The translations under genes were made by a program, and so were the position numbers. The notes under the pieces are model-generated. The model was given only the letters and a program-made list of their open reading frames with translations. It ran no database searches and had not been told where the DNA came from. From Corynebacterium silvaticum (lineage in GTDB: Bacteria > Actinomycetota > Actinomycetes > Mycobacteriales > Mycobacteriaceae), in the NCBI RefSeq assembly GCF_004382825.2, contig NZ_SDQO02000001.1:620001-684000 (forward strand): a stretch of DNA of 64,000 bases, written 5' to 3'. How positions within the stretch are numbered: the first letter of the stretch is position 1; each line of letters opens with the position of its first letter. This document shows positions 1 through 9,204 of the stretch, one piece after another.

Positions 1-207
1 GGTAAAGATCACATGATGCTCATGGGACTGGAGAAGCCTGTTGCAGCGGGAGATTCTGTAGACGTGACTCTGCAGCTTTCCGACGGATCAACCGTAGCCG
101 TTAAGGAAGTTCCTGTTCGCACCGTTGCCGCTGGAGACGAGAACTATGCTGAAGATGGCTCTTTGCATAAGGAGACCGGTTCCACAGGAATGATGCATAA
201 GCACTAA
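1..207 (+). CDS. PCuAC-type copper chaperone, C-terminal part (5' end outside window)
   Basis: The reading frame is open from base 1, so only the last 68 residues are present. They contain HMMLMGL followed by EKPVAAGDSVDVTLQLSDG, the typical second half of the PCuAC (DUF461) periplasmic copper-chaperone fold, which binds Cu(I) through His and Met residues. The tail ends in GMMHKH, a further His/Met-rich stretch that could bind metal. Family members are exported and deliver copper to oxidases or detoxify it. It is followed by a hairpin terminator and a Tat-exported peroxidase, a pairing that suggests envelope metal/redox function (inference). Signal peptide and first metal motif are outside the window. 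Confidence 0.75.
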   Translation, partial: GKDHMMLMGLEKPVAAGDSVDVTLQLSDGSTVAVKEVPVRTVAAGDENYAEDGSLHKETGSTGMMHKH

Positions 208-215
208 AGATAGCC

Positions 216-241
216 GCCGCGTAATGTATTACGCGGCTTTT
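216..241 (+). terminator. Rho-independent terminator after the copper chaperone gene
   Basis: Perfect 9-bp arms GCCGCGTAA and TTACGCGGC around a TGTA tetraloop, followed by TTTT. It lies 8 bases after the stop codon. Confidence 0.85.
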
Positions 242-250
242 AAAAACTAT

Positions 251-276
251 GGTCTTACTTTAAGTCGAGTAAGGCC
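251..276 (+). repeat. Small inverted repeat before the Dyp peroxidase gene
   Basis: Arms GGTCTTACT and AGTAAGGCC pair with one G-U, loop of 8 bases. It lies between the terminator and the ribosome binding site (GGAG, about 8 bases before the ATG at 320). It could be an operator or an RNA hairpin; nothing in the sequence decides. Confidence 0.3.
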
Positions 277-319
277 ATCAGCCTTGTCGATACCCCATTA
301 ACTGACCCCGGAGCACACG

Positions 320-1627
320 ATGACAGCCGCTCAATCCCATTTTGATTCCCAACTACAGTCAGAAAAATCGCCGCCGGTAAAAGGAATATCTCGTCGTAGC
401 TTTCTTTTAGGGTCGGCTACCGGGGCGACGGTTGTCGGTGGGGCCGCATTGGCTGGATGCTCCAACGCAGAAAAACATGCGACAGCAAAGGATGCGTCGG
501 TCAGTACCGCCTCCATAGCAGCAGCACGCGAGCCTTTTGATGGGACGCATCAGTCCGGAATTGCTACCTCTGCGCAAGCACACCTTACTGTCATCGCTTT
601 GAACTTACGCGCAGGCGTGAACAAAGTTGGCGTACAGCGTTTGCTCAAGTTGTGGACGGAGGATGCTCGTCGTTTGACCCAAGGGGAGAACCCCCTGGGT
701 AGCCTTGAACCGGAAATGGTGACCAAACCTGCGCGTTTGACCATCACATGCGGGGTAGGAAAGCGATTTTTTAGCATCATTGGGAAAGAAGATCAGCGTC
801 CCGCGTGGCTTCAACCCCTCCCTGCGTTTTCCAAAGACAATTTGGATCCACGCTGGGGCGAGTCTGACATCGTGATCCAGATTGCGTGCGATGATCCGGT
901 GACCATGGCTTTTGCCACTCGTCACATGATTCGCTCTGGCACGGACTACACGGAAACTCTGTGGGTACAAAAAGGATTCCTGAACGCCAACGGTGCTAAT
1001 GAAAAAGGTGAGACGCCTCGTAACCTGTTTGGTCAGAAAGACGGAACTGTTAACCCACACAATGATCAAGAATTTGATGCTCAGGTGTGGATTGACAAAT
1101 CAGATGATTCCCCAGCTTGGCTTCATGAGGGATCGTGCATGATTGTTCGTCGTATTGCCATGAACCTTGATACCTGGGAGATTCTTGATCGCGAATCCCG
1201 TGAGATAGTCATTGGTCGAGATCTAAAAGACGGGGCACCGTTAAGCGGTGGTTCTGAGTTTGATGCGCCGGATTTTCATGCTGTTGATGAGTACGGACTG
1301 CCTAAGATCGATGCTCGGTCGCATATGGCGTTAGCAACGCCGCCTTCTGACAGCCCGGATCAGAAGATTCAGCGCCGAGCTTATTCCTATGATGAGGCAC
1401 CTATTCCAGGTTCGGGGCAGCTGTCGAACGTGGGATTGGTATTTTGTTGTTTCCAAAAAGACCCTAGGAAACAATTTATCCCTATTCAGCAGCGCCTCAA
1501 TGATTCGGACCGACTGAACGAATGGATCACCCATATTGGATCAGCCGTGTACGCAATTTTGCCGGGAACCTCTGAGGATAGTGGAAGCAAAAAACACTAC
1601 TGGGGAGCTGCGCTCTTTGAATCCTAA
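320..1627 (+). CDS. Dyp-type heme peroxidase, Tat-exported (EfeB-like)
   Basis: A 435-residue dye-decolourising peroxidase. The N-terminus carries a twin-arginine signal (ISRRSFLLGS, about residues 23-32), a hydrophobic stretch and a lipobox-like LAGC (about residues 44-47), so export by Tat and possible lipidation are likely. The family GxxDG motif appears as FGQKDGTVNP (about residues 238-247), whose Asp acts in peroxide cleavage, and RSHMALATPP in the C-terminal half fits the proximal heme His region. Length and layout match EfeB/Dyp class members, which oxidise substrates with hydrogen peroxide or take part in iron/heme handling. No efeU or efeO gene is next to it, so an iron-uptake role is not supported by context. 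The start has a GGAG site about 8 bases upstream. Confidence 0.85.
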   Translation: MTAAQSHFDSQLQSEKSPPVKGISRRSFLLGSATGATVVGGAALAGCSNAEKHATAKDASVSTASIAAAREPFDGTHQSGIATSAQAHLTVIALNLRAGVNKVGVQRLLKLWTEDARRLTQGENPLGSLEPEMVTKPARLTITCGVGKRFFSIIGKEDQRPAWLQPLPAFSKDNLDPRWGESDIVIQIACDDPVTMAFATRHMIRSGTDYTETLWVQKGFLNANGANEKGETPRNLFGQKDGTVNPHNDQEFDAQVWIDKSDDSPAWLHEGSCMIVRRIAMNLDTWEILDRESREIVIGRDLKDGAPLSGGSEFDAPDFHAVDEYGLPKIDARSHMALATPPSDSPDQKIQRRAYSYDEAPIPGSGQLSNVGLVFCCFQKDPRKQFIPIQQRLNDSDRLNEWITHIGSAVYAILPGTSEDSGSKKHYWGAALFES

Positions 1628-1643
1628 CAACTAGTTGTAGGAT
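1621..1643 (+). terminator. Hairpin over the Dyp peroxidase stop codon
   Basis: ATCCTAACAACT pairs with AGTTGTAGGAT with one bulged base and almost no loop; it overlaps the stop codon and lacks a T-run. A weak terminator or RNA-processing hairpin at best. Confidence 0.3.
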
Positions 1644-1860
1644 GGGAGCTGAGCGTCGGTAAGCATTGGTGTGATACATCTACAGTCATGCTCGCATGAG
1701 TTTTGTGCTTGAGAAATAGTTCTTTTTAAGTACAACCTTGTGCGGGCATTTTCTTAACTAGCACAACTTTCATATCCAGCTTTGGCCTTCGCCGCTATCT
1801 ACAGCCCACGCGTCCAGGTATGACGCTGAGCATGAGCGCAAGTAAGGAGCGCATTTTATA

Positions 1861-3930
1861 ATGGCACATCTCATCGAGGCGACGCCTAATCTGCATCAGC
1901 CGTTCATCGTTCCCGCAGGAGTAGCAGCGGGTGCTGCTATGCGAGAGCTTGAGCTGCCCAATAAGGGGCCAGAAGCAATCGTCTGCGTCAAAGATTCCGA
2001 AGGTACTTTGAGAGACCTTTCCTTTGTCCCCGAGACAGATACGCAGGTAACCCCGGTACCAGCAAACACGGAGGAGGGCCGTGAGGTCATCCGCCACTCG
2101 TGCACCCACGTGCTGGCACAGGCTGTACAAGCTGAGTTTCCCGGGACCAAGCTAGGCATCGGCCCGGCAATCGAGAATGGCTTCTATTACGACTTTGATG
2201 TTGCAGAGCCTTTTACTCCTGAGGATCTGAAGTGCATTGAAAAGCGGATGAAGAAGATCATCAAGCAGGGGCAAAAATTTGAGCGCCGCACGTTTGCGTC
2301 CGTAGAGGAAGCAACAGAAGCACTGAAAAATGAGCCTTATAAGCTTGAGCTGATCCGGGATAAAGGCAGTGTCGATCCTGACTCTGATGAAGCCACTGAG
2401 GTTGGCGCTGGTGATCTGACGGGGTACTACAACCTCAATCCACGCACGGGAGAGGTCGATTGGTATGACCTTTGCCGTGGTCCGCATGTGCCTACCACCA
2501 AGTACATTCCTGCTTTTTCCCTTACTCGATCCTCCGCCGCATACTGGCGTGGAGATCAGTCTTTGGCTGATTTGCAGCGAATTTACGGTACCGCATGGGA
2601 ATCTAAAGAGGCCCTTGAGGAATACCAGACGATGATGGCAGAGGCTGAGAAGCGGGATCACCGCCGTCTAGGAGCTGAGCTTGATTTGTTCAGCTTCCCT
2701 GATGAGATCGGCTCAGGCTTCCCGGTGTTCCACCCCAATGGTGGAGTTGTGCGCTTGGAGATGGAAGAGCACTCCCGCAAACGGCATATTGCAGCGGGGT
2801 ACTCGTTTGTTAATACCCCGCACATTACCAAGGGAGATCTGTTTAAAAAGTCTGGTCACCTGGACTTTTATGCGGACGGAATGTTCCCTCCCATGCAGCT
2901 CGACGGTGAAGTCGATGAGGACGGCAACGTTACCAAGCAGGCGCAGGATTACTACGCTAAACCGATGAACTGCCCGATGCACAATCTCATTTTTGCGTCG
3001 CGGGGACGGTCGTATCGTGAATTGCCTCTCCGACTTTTTGAGTTTGGAACGGTTTATCGTTATGAGAAGTCGGGAGTTATTCATGGCTTAACCCGTGCCC
3101 GTGGGTTCACGCAGGATGACGCCCACATCTACTGCACGGAAGATCAACTGGAAGCAGAGCTCACTTCGGTTCTCGACTTCATTATCTCGTTGCTCAAGGA
3201 CTATGGTCTTGATGATTTCTACCTTGAATTGTCTACCAAAGATCCAAACAAGTTTGTCGGATCGGATGAGATTTGGGAGCGTTCCACCTCGATCTTGGAG
3301 CGTGTAGCAACGAAGTCGGGTCTTGAGTTGGTTCCTGACCCCGCAGGTGCGGCGTTCTACGGTCCAAAGATCTCGGTCCAGGCTCGTGACGCGATTGGCC
3401 GTACGTGGCAGATGTCTACGGTGCAATTGGACTTCAACCTGCCGGATCGCTTCAACTTGGAGTACACGGCTCCTGATGGCAGCAAGCGTCAGCCGATTAT
3501 GATTCACCGAGCCCTGTTTGGTTCCATTGAGCGCTTCTTTGGTGTGCTCTTAGAGCATTATGCGGGCGCCTTCCCCGCATGGTTGGCTCCGCACCAAGTT
3601 ATTGGTATTCCTGTGGCTGATGCCTTTGTAGGACATTTGGAAGAAATGATGGCGCAGCTGCGTCAACGAGGCATTCGTGCAGACGTGGATACTTCTGATG
3701 ACCGTATGCAGAAGAAGATCCGTAACCACACCACAGGCAAGGTTCCTTTTATGGTTCTTGCGGGTGCTCGTGATGTTGAGGCCGGTTCTGTGAGCTTCCG
3801 ATTCCTTGACGGCACTCAGGTTAATGGGGTTCCAGTAGAAAAAGCTGTAGAGATTATCGACCAGTGGATTCGTTCGCGGAACAATGACCAGCCAACAGAG
3901 GAATCTGTAAGCGCCCTGATTCTTGATTAA
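1861..3930 (+). CDS. thrS: Threonine--tRNA ligase
   Basis: Charges tRNA-Thr in the cytoplasm. The 689 residues hold the usual order: N-terminal TGS-like domain (about 1-75), HxxxH editing domain ([11 protein letters not shown] at about 78-88), the class II catalytic core with motif 2 ([11 protein letters not shown]) and motif 3 ([14 protein letters not shown] and later [13 protein letters not shown]), and a C-terminal anticodon-binding domain. AAGGAG lies 11 bases before the ATG. It heads a block that in mycobacteria is also thrS-HIT-pgsA-patA-pimA. A 13-codon open frame (1820-1861) ends in TAATG over the thrS start, but it has no ribosome site of its own and only one Thr codon. Confidence 0.97.
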   Translation: MAHLIEATPNLHQPFIVPAGVAAGAAMRELELPNKGPEAIVCVKDSEGTLRDLSFVPETDTQVTPVPANTEEGREVIRHSCTHVLAQAVQAEFPGTKLGIGPAIENGFYYDFDVAEPFTPEDLKCIEKRMKKIIKQGQKFERRTFASVEEATEALKNEPYKLELIRDKGSVDPDSDEATEVGAGDLTGYYNLNPRTGEVDWYDLCRGPHVPTTKYIPAFSLTRSSAAYWRGDQSLADLQRIYGTAWESKEALEEYQTMMAEAEKRDHRRLGAELDLFSFPDEIGSGFPVFHPNGGVVRLEMEEHSRKRHIAAGYSFVNTPHITKGDLFKKSGHLDFYADGMFPPMQLDGEVDEDGNVTKQAQDYYAKPMNCPMHNLIFASRGRSYRELPLRLFEFGTVYRYEKSGVIHGLTRARGFTQDDAHIYCTEDQLEAELTSVLDFIISLLKDYGLDDFYLELSTKDPNKFVGSDEIWERSTSILERVATKSGLELVPDPAGAAFYGPKISVQARDAIGRTWQMSTVQLDFNLPDRFNLEYTAPDGSKRQPIMIHRALFGSIERFFGVLLEHYAGAFPAWLAPHQVIGIPVADAFVGHLEEMMAQLRQRGIRADVDTSDDRMQKKIRNHTTGKVPFMVLAGARDVEAGSVSFRFLDGTQVNGVPVEKAVEIIDQWIRSRNNDQPTEESVSALILD

Positions 3931-3962
3931 AGAATCAAGCCACTGATATTGGATGGTTTTAT

Positions 3963-4019
3963 CAGAAACACTGTAGCTGCCGAGCCCATTCTGTAGGGTA
4001 AGCGACTACGGTGTTTCTG
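3963..4019 (+). terminator. Long hairpin after thrS
   Basis: CAGAAACACTGTAG (3963-3976) pairs with CTACGGTGTTTCTG (4006-4019), 14 pairs including one G-U, with a 29-base loop and no T-run directly behind. It could end the thrS transcript or protect its 3' end. Just downstream, TTATAT and GCTGTTATATACAGC hairpin-like motifs (about 4036-4060) precede the HIT gene. Confidence 0.5.
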
Positions 4020-4114
4020 TAGGTCGTAAAGCTGTTGTTATATGCAGCTGTTATATACAGCAGTGTATGGCAGCTGGTTTACGTAGTTTGTGAATGCTGA
4101 AGGAGTTCGCGGAT

Positions 4115-4708
4115 ATGCCCTCGTATGGGGAAAACGAGACGTACACAGATCAAGGTGTTGGTATATCCGACGGCTTAGAACGACTGTGGGCACCGTACCG
4201 GATGTCCTACATCCGTAACGATGGGTCTCGTGATCAACGCGATACCAACGAGCGGCCGGCTAATCCGTTTGTCCGAATCCCTGAACTTAGCGACGAAGAC
4301 GGCTTAATCGTTGCGCGCGGTGAGCTTGTTTATTGCGTGCTTAATTTGTTCCCATACAACGCTGGCCACATGATGGTTGTGCCTTATAGGCAAGAGCGGA
4401 ACCTGGAAGACCTTACCGCGGAAGAATCCGCAGAGCTTTTTTCTTTTGCTCAGGCTGCAATTAAAGTACTCAAGAATGTTTCCGCTCCGGATGCCATCAA
4501 TCTCGGTTTCAACCTGGGGAAGGCGTCGGGAGGCTCAGTAGGAGAGCACCTGCACATGCACATTGTTCCGCGGTGGACAGGTGATGCAAACTTTATGACG
4601 ATCATTGACGGAACAAAGGTACTGCCTCAGCTTTTGCGGGACACTCGCTCGCTTCTCGCACAAGCATGGGATGAGATGGACGGAATTCCAGGAGTCGCAC
4701 ATGCTTAG
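4115..4708 (+). CDS. HIT-family nucleotide hydrolase/phosphorylase
   Basis: A 197-residue histidine-triad protein with the catalytic motif HLHMHIVPRW near residues 149-158. Its order between thrS and pgsA matches the mycobacterial Ap4A phosphorylase gene (Rv2613c position), so a diadenosine-polyphosphate substrate is a reasonable inference. I chose the ATG at 4115 because AAGGAG sits 9 bases before it; an in-frame ATG at 4094 lies before that ribosome site and would add seven residues. The stop codon overlaps the start of the next gene (ATGCTTAG), so the two are probably translationally coupled. Confidence 0.88.
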   Translation: MPSYGENETYTDQGVGISDGLERLWAPYRMSYIRNDGSRDQRDTNERPANPFVRIPELSDEDGLIVARGELVYCVLNLFPYNAGHMMVVPYRQERNLEDLTAEESAELFSFAQAAIKVLKNVSAPDAINLGFNLGKASGGSVGEHLHMHIVPRWTGDANFMTIIDGTKVLPQLLRDTRSLLAQAWDEMDGIPGVAHA

Positions 4709-6308
4709 TGTTCATGGTAGAAAACCCGCAGCGGTTATCGTTGAGCCAGTTGCACAGTGTTTCAGCAAAATGGGTTTGTCTCCCAACAGCGTCACGGTGT
4801 TGGGAACAGTTATTACCGTAGCCATCGCAGTCTTTCTGATCCCCACTGGTCATTTAGTGGCCGCCACACTATTGACAGGCCTTTTCGCTGCCTTTGACAT
4901 GGTCGACGGGACTATGGCACGCATGCGGGGTGGCGGAACAAAATTTGGCGCGACTCTTGATGCTTCGTGCGACCGCATCACCGATGGCGCGCTTTTTGGC
5001 GCCATTACGTGGTGGCTGGTGTATAGCTACGATGCGCATAAATCACTGGTGGCGGCGTCTCTTGTTGTACTCGTTTGCTCACAGGTGATTTCTTATGTCA
5101 AGGCTAGGGGAGAAGCCAGCGGATTCTCGATGGTTGGTGGGCTCGTGGAGCGCCCCGAACGCCTTATTATTGGCCTGATTGGAATCGGGCTGACAGGCTT
5201 TGGTGTTCCCTTTGCCATAGACGTTGCATTATGGATCCTTGCTGTAGGAAGCATTTTTACGGTGGGACAAAGGCTGTTTATTGCGTCCCGCTCAGAGTTC
5301 GCTCAAGATAAGATTGCCCCTCCCGCTGGGGTGAAAGAGCATCCTCATGGACAGGCTGTTGATGCCGGAGTCGCGCAGGAAGACAGACGTATGAGCAGTA
5401 ACGCATCTTGGCGTGCGAGAGCATGGGAACAGGTGACATCATGGGGGTATCGCACTGGCTGGGCTGTCGTTCGGATGCTGCCCAGTCGGGTGGCTGACTC
5501 CATTTTTGCTTTTGGGGCCGACGTGGTTTCTCGGCGTGGCGCGGGAATGGAACAGCTGAGAAAAAACTTGGCTAGGGTCGTGGGCACTGAGAATGTGACT
5601 AAAGACTTAGTCCGGGCGTCGATGCGTTCTTACGCGCGATATTGGAAAGAAGCTTTTTGTCTTCCCAGTATGGCGGGAGACCCTCGTGTGATGCGTCGGT
5701 TGGACAATTGCATGCGCGGTAAAGAACATTTAGAAGCTTCTGTGCGTTCGGGTCGAGGGGCGATTGTGGTACTGCCTCATTCCGGTAACTGGGATATGGC
5801 CGGAATGTACGTTGCTCATGCTTTTGGCCCTTTTACTACTGTGGCCGAGCGCCTAAAACCTGAAAGTCTTTATCGAGCATTCGTGGCTTTTCGGGAGACC
5901 TTGGGTTTTGAGGTTTTGCCGCTAACTGGTGGTTCGGCTCCTTTCCCCGAGCTGAAAAGCCGATTGAATGATGGCGGTATCGTGTGTTTATTGGGTGAGC
6001 GCGATCTGCGAAAAACAGGGATTGACGTAGAGTTTTTTGGTGAGCCTACGCGGATGCCAGCAGGCCCCGTAAAGCTAGCTATGGAGACCACTGCTGCCCT
6101 TCACGTTGGGCATGTGTGGTTTGAAGGAGACGGCTGGGGGATAAGTATTTCTCCAGAAGTACAGGTCACTGATGCGAGTTCGACAGTGCAACGTGTTGCT
6201 GACATAATGCAGGAGAATATTGTGGCTCATCCCGAAGACTGGCATGTGCTGCAGCCGCTGTGGATTGCGGATCTGGACCAGGATCGTTTTCAGGCTGGGC
6301 TGTCCTAG
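4701..6308 (+). CDS. pgsA-patA: Phosphatidylinositol-phosphate synthase fused in frame to PIM acyltransferase
   Basis: One uninterrupted 535-residue frame. Residues 1-230 are a CDP-alcohol phosphotransferase with the full motif DG-xx-AR-x8-G-xxx-D-xxx-D (D69, G70, A73, R74, G83, D87, D91) and about six membrane segments; this enzyme makes phosphatidylinositol phosphate. Residues 231-535 are a lysophospholipid-acyltransferase-like protein with HxxxxD (H360 to D365, LPHSGNWD), the PatA enzyme that acylates PI mannosides. In relatives these are two adjacent genes. An ATG at 5391 (residue 231) has AGGAAG 8 bases upstream, so the second domain may also be made separately by internal initiation. 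A hydrophilic linker (GVKEHPHGQAVDAGVAQEDRR) joins the parts. The start at 4701 has GGAG 6 bases upstream. Confidence 0.85.
   Translation: MLSVHGRKPAAVIVEPVAQCFSKMGLSPNSVTVLGTVITVAIAVFLIPTGHLVAATLLTGLFAAFDMVDGTMARMRGGGTKFGATLDASCDRITDGALFGAITWWLVYSYDAHKSLVAASLVVLVCSQVISYVKARGEASGFSMVGGLVERPERLIIGLIGIGLTGFGVPFAIDVALWILAVGSIFTVGQRLFIASRSEFAQDKIAPPAGVKEHPHGQAVDAGVAQEDRRMSSNASWRARAWEQVTSWGYRTGWAVVRMLPSRVADSIFAFGADVVSRRGAGMEQLRKNLARVVGTENVTKDLVRASMRSYARYWKEAFCLPSMAGDPRVMRRLDNCMRGKEHLEASVRSGRGAIVVLPHSGNWDMAGMYVAHAFGPFTTVAERLKPESLYRAFVAFRETLGFEVLPLTGGSAPFPELKSRLNDGGIVCLLGERDLRKTGIDVEFFGEPTRMPAGPVKLAMETTAALHVGHVWFEGDGWGISISPEVQVTDASSTVQRVADIMQENIVAHPEDWHVLQPLWIADLDQDRFQAGLS
5377..5393 (+). promoter_or_regulatory. 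Internal ribosome binding site and start for the PatA part
   Basis: AGGAAG (5377-5382), 8 bases, then ATG AGC at 5391. This is the expected start of a free-standing PatA. In the +1 frame the same ATG gives GTA TGA, the classical ATGA overlap, so a single indel in the pgsA tail could have turned an overlapping pair into this fusion. Confidence 0.5.
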
Positions 6309-6412
6309 TCGATCAGTGAGTAGGGGCCGTCGTTTGCCCCGAGGTTCTGTCTCAGATGACCACCTGAGCTGACCAATACCTAGTGGATGCCTAGTGAAAC
6401 AAAGGAAGATAC

Positions 6413-7522
6413 ATGCGTATAGGAATCGTGTGCCCTTATTCCTTTGACGAACCCGGTGGAGTTCAAGCTCATATCCTTGATCTTGCTCGTAAGCTTATGG
6501 ATATGGGGCACTATGTTGGTGTCATCGGGCCCTGCGCAGAATCAACGGATGTGCCTGATTTTGTTACCAAAGGCGGGCGTTCATGGCCGATTCCTTATAA
6601 CGGATCAGTAGCGCGGCTGGCTTTTAGCCCAAAGACTTTTAGACAGGTCCGTGAGTTTATCCAGCAGGGGAACTTTGACGTACTCCACATCCATGAGCCG
6701 AACTCTCCGAGTTTTTCTTTAGCCGCCTTAAAAGTAGCGCGGGGGCCGATCGTGGCCACCTATCATGCATCGAGTAGCAAGTCGACTCTTTTGACGCTTG
6801 CGTTGCCGTTTTTGCGTGGTTCGCTGGAGAAGATTCGTGGTGGGATTGCGGTTTCTGAAATGGCGCGTCGGTGGCAAGTTCAGATGCTGGGAGGCGACCC
6901 TGTGTCTATCCCCAACGGCGTGGACACGTCGCTTTTTGCGCAGGCTCGTCAAAGTGCTTCTTTGAAGAACCCGAACGACCCAGTAGACATCGTGTTTTTA
7001 GGGCGTATCGACGAACCACGAAAAGGCTTGGACATCCTTTTGCAGGCTGTAGAGCAGCTTGATTGTGGTGTGCATGTCACAGTTATCGGTGGCGGAGCGG
7101 CGCGCCATAATACTGAGTCTGTGGAGTTCGTGGGAAGGGTCTCGGAGGAACGCAAAGCTGAGATTTTGGGTGCGGCTGACATTTATGTGGCGCCAAACAC
7201 CGGAGGCGAGAGCTTTGGCATTGTGTTGGTCGAGGCAATGGCCGCTGGTTGCGCGGTGGTAGCAAGTGACCTGGAGGCTTTTCACGCGGTGTGCGATGCG
7301 GATTCCCCGACACCGGCTGGATTATTGTTCCGTAACGGGGATGCGTCTGCGTTGGCGGATGCGTTGCGCCTGCTTATCGACGCCCCAGCTCGCCGTGAAC
7401 AGCTAGCTAAAGCCGGTGAAACGAGGGCGCGGCAGTATGACTGGGAGCGGGTTGCCTCTGAGGTAGTCCGAGTCTATGAGACTGTCGCTGATGGCACGAA
7501 AGTGGAGGCCTGGTCGTTATGA
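6413..7522 (+). CDS. pimA: Phosphatidylinositol mannosyltransferase (GT4)
   Basis: A 369-residue GT-B glycosyltransferase. The N-terminal domain starts with MRIGIVCPYSFDEPGGVQAH, the PimA glycine-rich acceptor loop. The C-terminal GDP-mannose-binding domain has GRIDEPRKGLDILLQA and the E-x7-E motif in GGESFGIVLVEAMAAG. It transfers the first mannose from GDP-mannose to phosphatidylinositol on the inner membrane face. AAAGGA lies 7 bases before the ATG. It follows the PI synthase/acyltransferase gene and overlaps the next gene by ATGA. Confidence 0.93.
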   Translation: MRIGIVCPYSFDEPGGVQAHILDLARKLMDMGHYVGVIGPCAESTDVPDFVTKGGRSWPIPYNGSVARLAFSPKTFRQVREFIQQGNFDVLHIHEPNSPSFSLAALKVARGPIVATYHASSSKSTLLTLALPFLRGSLEKIRGGIAVSEMARRWQVQMLGGDPVSIPNGVDTSLFAQARQSASLKNPNDPVDIVFLGRIDEPRKGLDILLQAVEQLDCGVHVTVIGGGAARHNTESVEFVGRVSEERKAEILGAADIYVAPNTGGESFGIVLVEAMAAGCAVVASDLEAFHAVCDADSPTPAGLLFRNGDASALADALRLLIDAPARREQLAKAGETRARQYDWERVASEVVRVYETVADGTKVEAWSL

Positions 7523-7977
7523 CTACCGTGCTGATGACGGTTATTGCAGTCCTGCTCACATTTATCGTGGTCTGGGCATGGATGATGGCTCAGCGATTAA
7601 ATCGCTTGCATATTCGCACAGATTCGGCGCTGCAGGCGCTGCAGGCGGCGCTTGATCGCCGGGCAGCGCTGGTGGCTGCATTGCACCCTGAGGCTATTGG
7701 GGATGCCCAGGCGGCACAGAAGATTCAGCTGGGCTATGAGACGTTTGCTGATCGAGCGGAGAAGGAGCGGGCAATCTCTGCGCGGATTGCTGCGATTGGC
7801 GAGTCCGCAGAACCGATGATTGTTGATGCGGAAGTGCGGCTTTCTTTAGCGCATCGCTTTTATAATGACGCTGTTGCAGACACTCGCGCGTTAAGAACAC
7901 GAACACTCGTGCGCTGGCTGCGCTTGGGTGGTACAGCGAAGTTGCCCGAATTTTTCGAATTCGCCGATTATTTATAA
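7519..7977 (+). CDS. Small membrane-anchored protein of the PIM cluster, function unknown
   Basis: 152 residues: one N-terminal transmembrane segment (about residues 4-24) followed by a charged, Ala-rich, helical domain with likely coiled-coil character. It starts in an ATGA overlap with pimA, so it belongs to that operon. In mycobacteria the gene after pimA (Rv2609c) encodes a membrane segment joined to a NUDIX domain; here there is no NUDIX motif, only a protein resembling the N-terminal part. A role in PIM synthesis is only suggested by position. It ends 12 bases before the convergent bioF. Confidence 0.75.
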   Translation: MTTVLMTVIAVLLTFIVVWAWMMAQRLNRLHIRTDSALQALQAALDRRAALVAALHPEAIGDAQAAQKIQLGYETFADRAEKERAISARIAAIGESAEPMIVDAEVRLSLAHRFYNDAVADTRALRTRTLVRWLRLGGTAKLPEFFEFADYL

Positions 7978-7989
7978 TGCGGGGTCCAC

Positions 7990-9204
7990 TCATCGAGGGG
8001 CTTGAGGGAGCAGCCGCTGGATGGCCTCAGCAAGCCGTCTGAGCTGCTGAGTAGTGTGGGCTGCGGTGAGCGTGATTCTCAAGAGTGCTGATTGATGCGC
8101 CACGGTGGGATATCTAATAGCGGGGACAAAGAATCCTTCATCGGCAAGTGATTGAGAGACACGTACAGCGCGCGCGGAATCACCCACATGAATAGGGATA
8201 ATCGGGGTATGCGGCATGGGTATACCAAGGAGCCGGCTGAAATATACGATGTTGTTCTGCAAAGCCTCTAAACGCTCAGGTTCATCTTCGATGACTGAAA
8301 GAGCAGCAGCTACGCTGACCACGGTTGCGGGTGTTGGAGACGTAGAAAAAACATAGCTTCGCGCCCTATTGCGTAGCAGCGTTGCGACCTCATGATTGCA
8401 CAGGACAAAACCACCTTCGGAGCCTAGGGCTTTGCTTGCTGTGCCGATGAGGATTTCACGAGTGGGGTCAATGCCAGTTTGTTCAGTACTGCCTTTTCCT
8501 GTGGGACCTAGCGCGCCGACCCCGTGGGCGTCGTCAAGCAAGAGCCAAGCTTGATGTTTTTTGCAGAGGGCGCGTAGGGCGCTAATATGCGCGACTTCGC
8601 CGGTCATGGAGAAAACGGCGTCGCTGATAACCAAGGCATGGGGTGTTGTGCATTCTTTGAGCAGGTGTTCGAGCGTTTCCATGTCGTTGTGGGGATACAC
8701 GCATACCTGAGCCTTGGACATGCGGCATCCGTCGATAATGGATGCATGATTGAGCTCATCTGAATATATGGTGGTTGAGGCCGTGGCAATCGTGGCGATC
8801 GTCGAGAGATTGGCTTGGTAACCGGTGGCAAAGAAGACGGCATCATCAACTCCAAAGAACGCTGCAAGTTGTTGCTCTAGAGCGGAGTGCAGATTGGTGC
8901 CCGTGGTCAGTCTGCTGCCCCCAGATCCTGTTCCAAAGTCGTGGATGGCCTGGATCGCAGCTTCTTGCACTGCGGGGTGGACTGACAAACCAAGATAATC
9001 TGAGGATGCAAACAAACACATCTCAGTGCCTTCAATAAGGGTCATCGGTGTTTGTGGGCCATCGAATCGCGCGGGAGTCCGTAGCAGTCCTTGTTCGGCC
9101 CAACAGCGGTTTTTCTCTGCTGCAAAGTCTCCGAGAAGAGAGGAGGCTAGTGCAGGGCGCAGGCAGGAAGACGCTGCGGGAGATGGAGAATCTGGGAGAG
9201 TCAT
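7990..9204 (-). CDS. bioF: 8-amino-7-oxononanoate synthase
   Basis: A 404-residue PLP enzyme of the alpha-oxoamine synthase family that joins pimeloyl-CoA and alanine in biotin synthesis. Visible motifs are LNHASIIDG (substrate and PLP contact His), DDAHGVGALG (Asp binding the pyridine nitrogen), and GTASKALGSEGG with the Schiff-base Lys. I place the start at 9204, where ATGA overlaps the bioW stop; a longer open frame upstream is simply bioW read in another phase. Corynebacterium glutamicum is a biotin auxotroph lacking this step, so bioW plus bioF here implies a more complete pathway. Confidence 0.93.
   Translation of the reverse strand: MTLPDSPSPAASSCLRPALASSLLGDFAAEKNRCWAEQGLLRTPARFDGPQTPMTLIEGTEMCLFASSDYLGLSVHPAVQEAAIQAIHDFGTGSGGSRLTTGTNLHSALEQQLAAFFGVDDAVFFATGYQANLSTIATIATASTTIYSDELNHASIIDGCRMSKAQVCVYPHNDMETLEHLLKECTTPHALVISDAVFSMTGEVAHISALRALCKKHQAWLLLDDAHGVGALGPTGKGSTEQTGIDPTREILIGTASKALGSEGGFVLCNHEVATLLRNRARSYVFSTSPTPATVVSVAAALSVIEDEPERLEALQNNIVYFSRLLGIPMPHTPIIPIHVGDSARAVRVSQSLADEGFFVPAIRYPTVAHQSALLRITLTAAHTTQQLRRLAEAIQRLLPQAPR

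Noticed and set aside
1628-1860. Possible T-box leader for thrS (also considered upstream of hisS, aspS and alaS)
   Set aside because: No T-box core sequence or specifier stem visible in any of these leaders.
1820-1861. 13-codon open frame ending in TAATG over the thrS start, possible leader peptide
   Set aside because: No ribosome site, only one Thr codon and no alternative hairpins typical of attenuation.
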